DNA of 44,888 bases from Nocardioidaceae bacterium (GTDB lineage Bacteria > Actinomycetota > Actinomycetes > Propionibacteriales > Nocardioidaceae), in contig JACCVZ010000067.1 of the NCBI GenBank assembly GCA_013697905.1, forward strand, positions 1 to 44,888. The letters are read 5' to 3'. The stretch's first letter is position 1. Each line of letters starts with the position of its first letter. The notes beneath the pieces were generated by a model. It had not been told where the DNA came from and searched no databases. It worked only from the letters and a program-made list of their open reading frames with translations. Below, piece by piece: positions 10,594 through 19,151 of the stretch. Position numbers and translations under genes: made by a program.

Positions 10594-12065
10594 CAGCCGT
10601 CCCCGAACCAGCGCTGGACCTCAGGTCGCACGTTGTGCCAGATGTGCTTGGTCTCGCGGTACTCGTCGAGGCCCGCCACCCCCAGCTCACGGCCGACGCC
10701 GGACTGTTTGTAGCCGCCCCACTCGGCCTGGGGTACGTAGGGGTGGTAGTCATTGATCCAGACCGTGCCCATGCGCAGCCGGCTCGCCACCCGCTCCGCA
10801 CGGCCGGCGTTGCTCGTCCAGACGGCGCCGGCGAGGCCGAAGATGGTGTCGTTGGCGATGCGAACGGCATCGTCTTCGTCCACGAAAGTCTCGACCGTGA
10901 GCACCGGCCCGAAGGACTCGTTCTGCACGACGCTCATTGAGGACGTGCAGCCATCGAGGATCGTGGGGAGATAGTAGAAGCCCACGCTCAACGCCGGGTC
11001 GTCTGGGCGCGACCCACCGCAGCGAACCTGCGCGCCCTCGCCGCGGCCCGCCTCGACGTACGCCTCGACCTTGGCGCGGTGCTCGGCGGAGATGAGCGGG
11101 CCTGTCTCGGCCTTGTCGTCGAACGGCCCTCCAAGCCGGATGCGCTCAGCGCGGACGACGAGCTCGTCGACGAACTTGTCCTTGACCGAACCCTCGATCA
11201 GGAGCCGGGCGCCGGCGGAGCAGACCTGGCCGGAGTGCAGGAATATCGCAGTCAGCGCGAAGTCGAGGGCAACCTCGAGATCGGCGTCCGCGAAGACGAT
11301 GTTGGGATTCTTACCGCCGAGCTCGAGGGCCACCTTCTTCACCGTCGGCGCGACGGCGGCCATCAGCTGGCGCCCGGTGCCCAGCCCACCGGTGAACGAG
11401 ACCAGATCGACGCCCGGATGGGTCGTCAGCAGGGCACCCGCCTGTGGGCCGGCTCCCAGCACGAGGTTGCCGACGCCTGCAGGCAGGCCCGCCTCGATGA
11501 GATAGCGCATCAACAAGATGGCTGTCGAGGGTGTCAGCTCGCTCGGCTTGAGGACGAACGTGTTGCCGGCAGCCAGGCAGGGCGCCACCTTCCACGACGT
11601 CTGCAGGAGGGGGTAGTTCCAGGGCGTGATGAGCGCGCAGACGCCGATCGGCTCGTGCACGACGCGGCTGCGTACGTCGGGGCGGCCGGTATCGACGACG
11701 CGCCCGGCGGTCCCCGCCGCGGCGCCCGCATAAAAGCGGAAGACGGCCACGACGTCGTCGACGTCGTACTCGCTCTCGACCAGGCGCTTGCCGGTGTCGA
11801 GCGACTCGGCTCTGGCCACGTCACTCTTGTGGCTGGCGAGCAGGTCGGCGACCCGGTGGAGAAGGGCACAGCGGTCGTGGACCGAACCGCTGGGCCAGCT
11901 CGACTCGTCGAAGGCTCGTCGGGCAGCGAGGATCGCGTCCAGCGTGTCATCGGGTCCGGCCTCGTCGACGGTGACGGTCAGCGAGCCGTCGGCAGGGCAG
12001 CGGATATCGCGCTGGCCACCGGCCAGCGCGGCCCGCCAGGCACCGTCGATGTAGAGCTCGGGCAC
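10593..12065 (-). CDS. betB: Aldehyde dehydrogenase, betaine-aldehyde dehydrogenase-like
   Basis: [64 protein letters not shown] start at 12065 ([11 protein letters not shown]) with GGAG spacing preferred over the track's 12113 start. Confidence 0.87.
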   Translation of the reverse strand: MPELYIDGAWRAALAGGQRDIRCPADGSLTVTVDEAGPDDTLDAILAARRAFDESSWPSGSVHDRCALLHRVADLLASHKSDVARAESLDTGKRLVESEYDVDDVVAVFRFYAGAAAGTAGRVVDTGRPDVRSRVVHEPIGVCALITPWNYPLLQTSWKVAPCLAAGNTFVLKPSELTPSTAILLMRYLIEAGLPAGVGNLVLGAGPQAGALLTTHPGVDLVSFTGGLGTGRQLMAAVAPTVKKVALELGGKNPNIVFADADLEVALDFALTAIFLHSGQVCSAGARLLIEGSVKDKFVDELVVRAERIRLGGPFDDKAETGPLISAEHRAKVEAYVEAGRGEGAQVRCGGSRPDDPALSVGFYYLPTILDGCTSSMSVVQNESFGPVLTVETFVDEDDAVRIANDTIFGLAGAVWTSNAGRAERVASRLRMGTVWINDYHPYVPQAEWGGYKQSGVGRELGVAGLDEYRETKHIWHNVRPEVQRWFGDG

Positions 12066-12097
12066 ATCATCTCCGCTGGGGGTAGATCCGCAGGATT

Positions 12098-12114
12098 GTT
12101 GCGGATGATGCAAC
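12098..12114. promoter_or_regulatory. Candidate operator GTTGCG-GATGA-TGCAAC
   Basis: 17-bp GTTGC-N7-GCAAC palindrome upstream of the GTG start; same architecture as 291-307; extra half-site CGCAACAAG at 12128-12136. Confidence 0.6.
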
Positions 12115-12207
12115 TATTTCTGCTGGACGCAACAAGACAACCAGGGTCGCTGCAGCACCGTCAAGCACTGGTACGCGTTCGTGACCCCGCGAGCAGGACT
12201 TTCGGCC

Positions 12208-13005
12208 TCATCCACGCCAGCCCAGTCGTCCCGAAACCTCGTCCGCCGCCGACATCACGTCGTCGGCAAGCAGGGGCACTCGCCGCGCGTCGAGCCGGAA
12301 CGTCGGGCCGGAGATGCTCATCGACGCCGTCACCTCCCCGTGGCTGTTGCGCACCGGCGCGGCCACCGCCGTGAGGCCGATCTCGAGCTCATCAATGGCA
12401 ATGGCATACCCGCGGTCGCGCACCTCGGCCAGCTCTCGCGCGAGCGCGTCGGTCGTGGTGATCGTATGGACGGTGAAGGATCTGAGGTTGCCAGTGTGGG
12501 TCGCCACGTCGGTCTGGTCGAGGCCGCTCAGCAGCACCTTGCCGTTCGACGTCGCGTGCAACGGGATCCGCTGTCCTACCCAGTTGTGCGGTTGCAGCGC
12601 CGACGACCCTGCCACCTGGTCCATGTAGAGCGCGGCACCGTCGGAGAGGACCGCTATGTTGACCGTCTCGCCGGTCCGCTTGGCCAGCAGCCGGGTGACC
12701 GCTCTGCTCTCCTGAACCAGGTCGAGCCGCGACGTCGTCGCACCCGCGAGGCGGAGGATGCCGGTGCCGAGCCGATACTTGCCGCGCCCGACATTCTGCT
12801 CCACGAGTCGGCGCCGTTCCAGCGCCGCCACCAACCGGAAGGCCGTCGACTTGTGGACCCCCAGCTCCCTCGCCAGGTCGGTGACACCCACCTCACCTGA
12901 GCGAGCCAGGATCTCCAGGATCGTGACCGCCCGGTCGACCGACTGGACCGTACTGCTCCCGGCCGCAGCCGACGAGATGGTGGAAGGAGAGGCGATGTTG
13001 CTCAT
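12208..13005 (-). CDS. IclR-family transcriptional regulator
   Basis: SVDRAVTILEILARSGEVGVTDLARELGVHKSTAFRLVAALERRRLVEQ wHTH plus IclR effector domain. Confidence 0.93.
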   Translation of the reverse strand: MSNIASPSTISSAAAGSSTVQSVDRAVTILEILARSGEVGVTDLARELGVHKSTAFRLVAALERRRLVEQNVGRGKYRLGTGILRLAGATTSRLDLVQESRAVTRLLAKRTGETVNIAVLSDGAALYMDQVAGSSALQPHNWVGQRIPLHATSNGKVLLSGLDQTDVATHTGNLRSFTVHTITTTDALARELAEVRDRGYAIAIDELEIGLTAVAAPVRNSHGEVTASMSISGPTFRLDARRVPLLADDVMSAADEVSGRLGWRG

Positions 13006-13064
13006 GGCGAGACACTAGTGCATGAATAGCGACAGTGCGCCGAGCCACCGGTCATACTTTCGCC

Positions 13065-13931
13065 ATGGCTGCCACTCACTCGCACGACTTCGTCCTCACC
13101 TTGCGCTGTCCAGACCGACCAGGGATCGTGCACGCCGTCTCCGGCTTTCTCGTCGAGCAGACGGGCAACATCAGCCAGAGTCAACAGTACGGTGACGTCG
13201 AGACCGGGAGCTTCTTTCTGCGCGTCCAGTTCGAGGTGCTCGGCGAGCAGGTGACGGTCGAGCAGCTGCGGGGACGCTTCGCCCCCGTCGCCGAGAGCTT
13301 CTCGATGACGTGGGAGATGTGGGACGCTGGCGCTCGCTACACCACCTTGATCATGGTGTCGCGCTTCGGCCACTGCCTTAACGACCTGCTCTTTCGCTGG
13401 AGCAGCGGAGCCCTGCAGATCGACATCCCCGCCATCGTGTCGAACCACCGTGACTTCGAGCGGTTGGCCGCGTCGTACGACATCCCGTTCCACCACATCC
13501 CGGTGACGCCGGACAACAAGCCCGCCGCCGAGCAGCAGCTGCTCGAGCTGGTCGACGGGCTCGACGTGCACCTGGTCGTGCTGGCGCGCTATATGCAGGT
13601 GTTGTCGGACGATACCTGCCGGGCGCTCTCGGGTAAGGCGATCAACATCCACCACTCGTTCCTGCCCAGCTTCAAGGGCGCTCGGCCCTACCATCAGGCG
13701 CACCAGCGGGGTGTGAAGCTGATCGGCGCGACCGCGCACTACGTGACCTCCGACCTCGACGAAGGTCCGATCGTCGAGCAGGACGTCGCACGCGTCGACC
13801 ATAGCTTCACCCCTGACCAGCTTGTGGCGGCCGGCCGAGATGTCGAGAGCCAGGTCCTCTCGCGGGCCGTCCGATGGCATGGCGAGACCCGGGTCATGCT
13901 CAACGGCACCAAGACGGTCGTCTTCCGTTGA
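13065..13931 (+). CDS. purU: Formyltetrahydrofolate deformylase
   Basis: LTLRCPDRPGIVHAVSGFLVEQTGNI (ACT) plus INIHHSFLPSFKGARPYHQAHQRGVKLIGATAHYVTSDLDEGPIVEQD. Confidence 0.95.
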   Translation: MAATHSHDFVLTLRCPDRPGIVHAVSGFLVEQTGNISQSQQYGDVETGSFFLRVQFEVLGEQVTVEQLRGRFAPVAESFSMTWEMWDAGARYTTLIMVSRFGHCLNDLLFRWSSGALQIDIPAIVSNHRDFERLAASYDIPFHHIPVTPDNKPAAEQQLLELVDGLDVHLVVLARYMQVLSDDTCRALSGKAINIHHSFLPSFKGARPYHQAHQRGVKLIGATAHYVTSDLDEGPIVEQDVARVDHSFTPDQLVAAGRDVESQVLSRAVRWHGETRVMLNGTKTVVFR

Positions 13932-14013
13932 CCTGCCACCTTCTTGGCGTTGACCCGCCACCTTCTTGGGTTGACCCGCCACCTTCTTGGCGTTGACCCG
14001 TCAAGTTGTCGGC
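13927..14013. repeat. Left array: 3-4 tandem copies of GTTGACCCGCCACCTTCTTGG(C)
   Basis: Copies at 13927, 13949, 13970 and a diverged one at 13992; period 21-22 bp. Confidence 0.9.
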
Positions 14014-14136
14014 GTAACGCCGACCCCGTCCTGCTTCACTGACATTGGCCGGCCTACCGGCATCCCTCGCCGTGGTTGATGGGACCCCTGTGGATAACAG
14101 CCCCGCGCGTGGCGCGATCTCGGGCAGGGTCCTCTG

Positions 14137-15054
14137 ATGATGCTCGCGACTCAGATTCCTGACGGCCCATTCACCTGGTCGATGATCCGAGACTCCGGCG
14201 TGGCTCGTGAGCAGTTGACCGCCTGGGTCACCAATCGCCAGGTACGACGCATCCTTCAGGGCGTATACGTCCGGAGCGACGCTCCCGACGACCCTCGTGC
14301 CCGCGCCCGTGCCGCTGCGCTCGTGATGAGACCGTTCGCCGTTGTGTGCGACCGTTCCGCGGCGTGGATTCATGGCGTCGACACGTTCGAGTTTCGCGAG
14401 CTTGAGATCTTGCCGCCGCTTGAGACATGGGTCTTGCGCAACCACTCCCGAATCCGTCGGAGGGCTTGCGCAGGCGGACAACGCGACCTTGCCGGCGGTG
14501 ACATCATGACGATCGGTGAGATACGGCTCACCACGCCATTGCGAACCGCACTGGACTTGGCATGCCGGTTGAGCCGTCGCGAGGCCCTGGCTGCACTCGA
14601 TGGATTCAGGCGCGTTCATGGCCTCACCCATAAGGACTTCGAGCGAGAGCTACCTCGGTATCGCCGCCGTCGCGGCGTGGTCCAGCTCCGGCAGCTGATC
14701 CCGTTGGCGGACGGGCGCTCAGAGTCCCCAGGGGAGTCGTGGACCCGGCTGTGCATTGTCGATGACGGGCTCCCCTGCCCCACCCCCCAGTACTGGTTGG
14801 TTCACCGAGGAGTGCCGATCTTCCGGCTCGACCTGGCGTACCCGGCATGCAGGGTGGCGATCGAATACGACGGCTCGGAGTTTCACGACTCCGTCGACCA
14901 GCGGGAGCATGACGCTAAGCGCCGCGAGTGGCTGAGACGACACGGGTGGACGGTCATTGTGGTACGTAAAGACTCTTTCACGGGTGACGTACTGGCGGCG
15001 TGGTTAATCGAGCTCCGCCGCGCGCTGTCTGCTCGCGGCCGTGTCGCCCGGTGA
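14137..15054 (+). CDS. AbiEi-antitoxin-like N-terminal / DUF559 (Vsr-like nuclease fold) C-terminal protein
   Basis: Winged-helix start (SGVAREQLTAWVTNRQVRRILQGVYV) and C-terminal CRVAIEYDGSEFHDSVDQREHDAKRREWLRRHGWTVIVVRKD. Confidence 0.7.
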   Translation: MMLATQIPDGPFTWSMIRDSGVAREQLTAWVTNRQVRRILQGVYVRSDAPDDPRARARAAALVMRPFAVVCDRSAAWIHGVDTFEFRELEILPPLETWVLRNHSRIRRRACAGGQRDLAGGDIMTIGEIRLTTPLRTALDLACRLSRREALAALDGFRRVHGLTHKDFERELPRYRRRRGVVQLRQLIPLADGRSESPGESWTRLCIVDDGLPCPTPQYWLVHRGVPIFRLDLAYPACRVAIEYDGSEFHDSVDQREHDAKRREWLRRHGWTVIVVRKDSFTGDVLAAWLIELRRALSARGRVAR

Positions 15055-15076
15055 CCGTGGCCAACACCAAACGAAC

Positions 15077-15110
15077 TGGCGGGTCAACAACAACGAAATG
15101 GCGGGTCAAC
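15077..15110. repeat. Right array: two TGGCGGGTCAAC copies in inverted orientation to the left array
   Basis: 15077-15088 and 15099-15110, 22-bp period; core is the reverse complement of the left-array core GTTGACCCGCCA. Confidence 0.88.
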
Positions 15111-15118
15111 GGAAAGGG

Positions 15119-16558
15119 TCAGTCGCCGAGCTCGGCGCGGCGACGGGAGACGTACTCCGCCAGCTCGGTCCGGATCGCGTCGTCGAGCGGTGGCGGCTCG
15201 AAGGCCTCGAGCTTGGCGCGGTAGATCTTCGTCGCCCGGGCCGCCGTATCGAGGCTGCCACCGCGCATCCACCGCTCGTAGTTGTCGGACGAGGACAGGA
15301 ACGGCCGGTAGAAGCAGGTCCGGAAACGTTCCATCGTGTGCATCGCGCCCAGGAAGTGACCCCCGTGGCCGACCTCCACATGGGCGTCGAACGCCAGCGT
15401 CGCCTCATCGATCTCTAGCGGCGTGAACTCGACCTGCAACATCTCCAGCAGCTGTACGTCGACGATGAACTTCTCGAAGCCCGCGACCAAGCCGCCCTCG
15501 AGCCAGCCGGCCGCGTGCATCACCCAGTTTGCCCCCGCCAAGAATGTCGGGAGCAACGTCATCACCGCCTCATATCCGGCCTGCGCGTCAGAGACCTGGC
15601 TCGACGTCAGTCCCCCACCGGAGCGGAACGGCAGTCCGAAGTGGCGCGCGATCTGGCCGGTGCAGAACAGGCCGATCGCCGACTCAGGGGTGCCGAACGT
15701 CGGCGAGCCCGACTGCATGTCGATGTTGGACAGGAACGAGCCGAAGATGACGGGCGCGCCTGGCCGGATGAGCTGCGCCAGAGCGATGCCCGACAGGGCC
15801 TCGGCGATCTGCTGCACGAGCGCTGCTGGGATCGTCACCGGCGACATCGCGCCCATCAAGATGAACGGCGTCATGACGACGGGCTGCGCCGCACCGGCGT
15901 ACTCGAAGAGCGCGTCAAGCATCCGGTCATCCCAGCGCAGCGGCGAGTTGCAGTTGATGAGCGAGATCGACACCGGGGTCTTCTCGATCACGTCGCGGCC
16001 GCCGAACAGGATCGCTCCCATCGCAATGGTGTCGGCAGCGTTGACGCCTGACACGACGTTGCCCATGTAGATCTTGTCCGTCAGCGTCTGCAGCGCAAAC
16101 GTCATATCGAGGTGGCGCGAGTCGAGCGGAGTGTCGTTGGGCTCGCAGACGACCCCGCCGGCCGAGTCCATCACGTCGTAAGACTGCGCGAGCCTGGAGA
16201 AGTTGCGGAAGTCCTCCATCGTCGCGTCGCGGCGTACGTCGCCCTCCCGCACGAACGGCGGGCCGTACACCGCTCCGAACGCCATCGAGTTGCCGCCGAT
16301 GTGGACCGAGTTGGCCGGGTTGCGGGCCGCCACGTCGAACTCCTTCGGGGCCTTCGCCACCTGAGCGAGCACGAACTCGGGGTCCAGGAAGACGGTGTTG
16401 TCCTCCACCCGTTGGCCGGCTTGGCGAAACAGCGCCAATGCCTGCTCCGACATGAACTCGACACCGATCTCGGTGACGATCCGCCGCCAGCCGGCGTCGA
16501 GCTTGGCCATGGCGTCCTCGGACAGCACCTCGTAGCGCGGCATCGTGTTGGTGAACAT
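15119..16558 (-). CDS. MttB-superfamily (non-pyrrolysine) trimethylamine/glycine betaine:corrinoid methyltransferase-like protein
   Basis: MttB-type sequence (GGGLTSSQVSDAQAGYEAVMTLLPTFLAGANWVMHAAGWLEGGL...); uninterrupted ORF with no in-frame stop; adjacent corrinoid and activation genes. Confidence 0.9.
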   Translation of the reverse strand: MFTNTMPRYEVLSEDAMAKLDAGWRRIVTEIGVEFMSEQALALFRQAGQRVEDNTVFLDPEFVLAQVAKAPKEFDVAARNPANSVHIGGNSMAFGAVYGPPFVREGDVRRDATMEDFRNFSRLAQSYDVMDSAGGVVCEPNDTPLDSRHLDMTFALQTLTDKIYMGNVVSGVNAADTIAMGAILFGGRDVIEKTPVSISLINCNSPLRWDDRMLDALFEYAGAAQPVVMTPFILMGAMSPVTIPAALVQQIAEALSGIALAQLIRPGAPVIFGSFLSNIDMQSGSPTFGTPESAIGLFCTGQIARHFGLPFRSGGGLTSSQVSDAQAGYEAVMTLLPTFLAGANWVMHAAGWLEGGLVAGFEKFIVDVQLLEMLQVEFTPLEIDEATLAFDAHVEVGHGGHFLGAMHTMERFRTCFYRPFLSSSDNYERWMRGGSLDTAARATKIYRAKLEAFEPPPLDDAIRTELAEYVSRRRAELGD

Positions 16559-16653
16559 CAGGTTTTCCGACCTTTCTGCCAAGGCACGCGGCCACCACTT
16601 GGACGTCGACAGGTGCGACCGTACGACGCGCGCGCTTCCAGCATTTAATCATG

Positions 16654-16675
16654 ATGTGGAACACAGGTTCCATAT
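16654..16675. promoter_or_regulatory. Candidate IclR operator ATGTGGAAC-ACAG-GTTCCATAT in mttB/iclR divergent promoter
   Basis: 8 of 9 symmetric pairs around a 4-bp centre; additional TTCCA half-site at 16636-16640. Confidence 0.6.
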
Positions 16676-16743
16676 TGTGGTTTCATGGACGGGGTCACAT
16701 CAGCCGACCTGACCGCATCCGTCGACACCGAGGAGTCTGCCTC

Positions 16744-17498
16744 ATGCCCGCCAGCGGCACCCAAGCCATCGACCGCGCCGCCGAACTGCTGTCGCGCGTG
16801 GTGCTGGCCGACGAGCCACCGTACTTCGGTGATCTGGTGCACGACAGCGGGCTCGCCAAGTCGACCGCGTCAAGACTGCTGCAGGCACTCGAGCGTCATC
16901 GCCTCGTGCACCGCGTCCCCGACGGCAGCTACGAGGCCGGTCCGCTGTTCGCTCTGTACGCCACCCGCCACGAGCCGAACGCCGAGCTGATCCGGGTCGC
17001 TCGACCCGTCCTGGAGGCGCTCAGCGAGGCCACCGGAGAGACCGTCAACCTCGCGATGGTCCGCGGCCACACCGTCGTCCAAGTGGCGCAGATCGACTCG
17101 ACCTTCCTGCTCGGTACCACGAACTGGGTCGATCTGGAGGTCCCCGCACACTGCTCGGCCCTCGGCAAGGTGTTCTACGCCGAGGGTGTCATCGCCGTCC
17201 CCGACGCTGAGATGGAGCGGCGCACAGCCACCACCATCACCGACCCCGGCGCCTTCACGCGCAGCCTCGCCCAGGTCCGCGCTCAGGGGTACGCCGAGGC
17301 GCTCGGAGAGCTCGAGACCGGACTCGACGCCGTGGCGGCTCCGGTACGCGACCGAACCGGCAACGTCGTCGCCGCGCTCGGCATATCCGGGCCCAGCAGT
17401 CGGTTCGGCGCGGGGCGACGGCTCGGTGCGCTGTTGAGGTCTCACGCCGAGGAGCTGTCCGAGATCCTCGGCCACCGAAAGAGAAAGGACGGCGCCGC

Positions 17499-17502
<4 letters not shown>
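16744..17502 (+). CDS. IclR-family transcriptional regulator
   Basis: TQAIDRAAELLSRVVLADEPPYFGDLVHDSGLAKSTASRLLQALERHRLVHRV; effector domain. Track start 16651 would lie inside the operator region. Confidence 0.9.
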
Positions 17503-18164
<662 letters not shown>

Positions 18165-18224
18165 CCACATCCTCGTCCCATCTCTCCCCCCGAGTGCCCA
18201 CCCCTGCCGCTGAGGAAACCGCGC

Positions 18225-19151
18225 ATGCACACTGTCTTGAGCTCCACCACCAAGGACGTCACCATCGGTCACGACCAGCCGTTCTGCGTCATCGGCGAGC
18301 GGATCAACCCGACTGGAAGACGGATCTTCCAAGAACAGCTGCGAGCCGGCGACCTGTCCGCGATCGAGCGCGATGTTGCGGCGCAGGTGGCCCAGGGCGC
18401 GATGGTGCTCGACGTCAACATGGGCGTACCGCTCACCGACGAGCCGGCGCTGTTGAAGAAGGCGATCACACTGATCCAGAGCCTCACGGACCTGCCCATC
18501 TGCATCGACTCATCGGTGGTCGAGGCGCTGGAGGCGGGACTGAGCGTCTACGAGGGGCGGGCGCTAGTCAACTCGATCACCGCCGAGGACGACCGGATGG
18601 CCGAGATCCTCCCGCTGGTGAAGCGGTATCACGCGGCCGTCATCGCGCTGCCCAACGACCACGACGAGATCCCGATGGAGGCAGACAAGCGTCTGCTCCT
18701 GACGAGGAAGATCCTCGACACCGCTGTCGACCGTTACGGACTCGCGGTCGAGGACATCGTGATCGACCCGTTGGCGATGCCGATCGGCGCCGATCCCACC
18801 ATCGTCAACGTCGCCTACGAGACCATTCACCGGATCCGCGACGAGTTCGGCGTCAACATGACGCTGGGCGCATCCAACGTGTCCTTCGGCATGCCGGGGC
18901 GGCATGCGATCGGCGCGGCCTTCCTCCCGATGGCGATGACCGTGGGGTTGACGAGCGCCATCATGGACGCGCGCACACCCCAGCTGATCGAGGCGGTCAA
19001 AGCCGCCGACCTGCTGCTCGGTCACGACGAGTGGGGCATGAGCTGGATCGCAGCCCACCGGGCCAAGCTGGCGACCGCGCAGGCCGCCGACACGGCCGCC
19101 GCCGGTGAGGTCTCCCAGGAGCCGAGCTTGGGCAAGGCCGCGACCAGGTGA
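18225..19151 (+). CDS. Methyltetrahydrofolate:corrinoid methyltransferase-like (MtgA/AcsE-type pterin-binding)
   Basis: FCVIGERINPTGRRIFQEQL, MVLDVNMGVP, ICIDSS, TLGASNVSFGMPGRHAIGAAFLPMAMTVGLTSAIMD. Confidence 0.9.
   Translation: MHTVLSSTTKDVTIGHDQPFCVIGERINPTGRRIFQEQLRAGDLSAIERDVAAQVAQGAMVLDVNMGVPLTDEPALLKKAITLIQSLTDLPICIDSSVVEALEAGLSVYEGRALVNSITAEDDRMAEILPLVKRYHAAVIALPNDHDEIPMEADKRLLLTRKILDTAVDRYGLAVEDIVIDPLAMPIGADPTIVNVAYETIHRIRDEFGVNMTLGASNVSFGMPGRHAIGAAFLPMAMTVGLTSAIMDARTPQLIEAVKAADLLLGHDEWGMSWIAAHRAKLATAQAADTAAAGEVSQEPSLGKAATR

Noticed and set aside
13927-14013. CRISPR array
   Set aside because: Tandem 21-22-bp units have no unique 30-40-bp spacers and no cas genes are present.
15119-16558. 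Pyrrolysine-containing MttB
   Set aside because: The reading frame is continuous with no in-frame TAG and no pylTSBCD-like genes are visible, so it is assigned to the non-Pyl branch.
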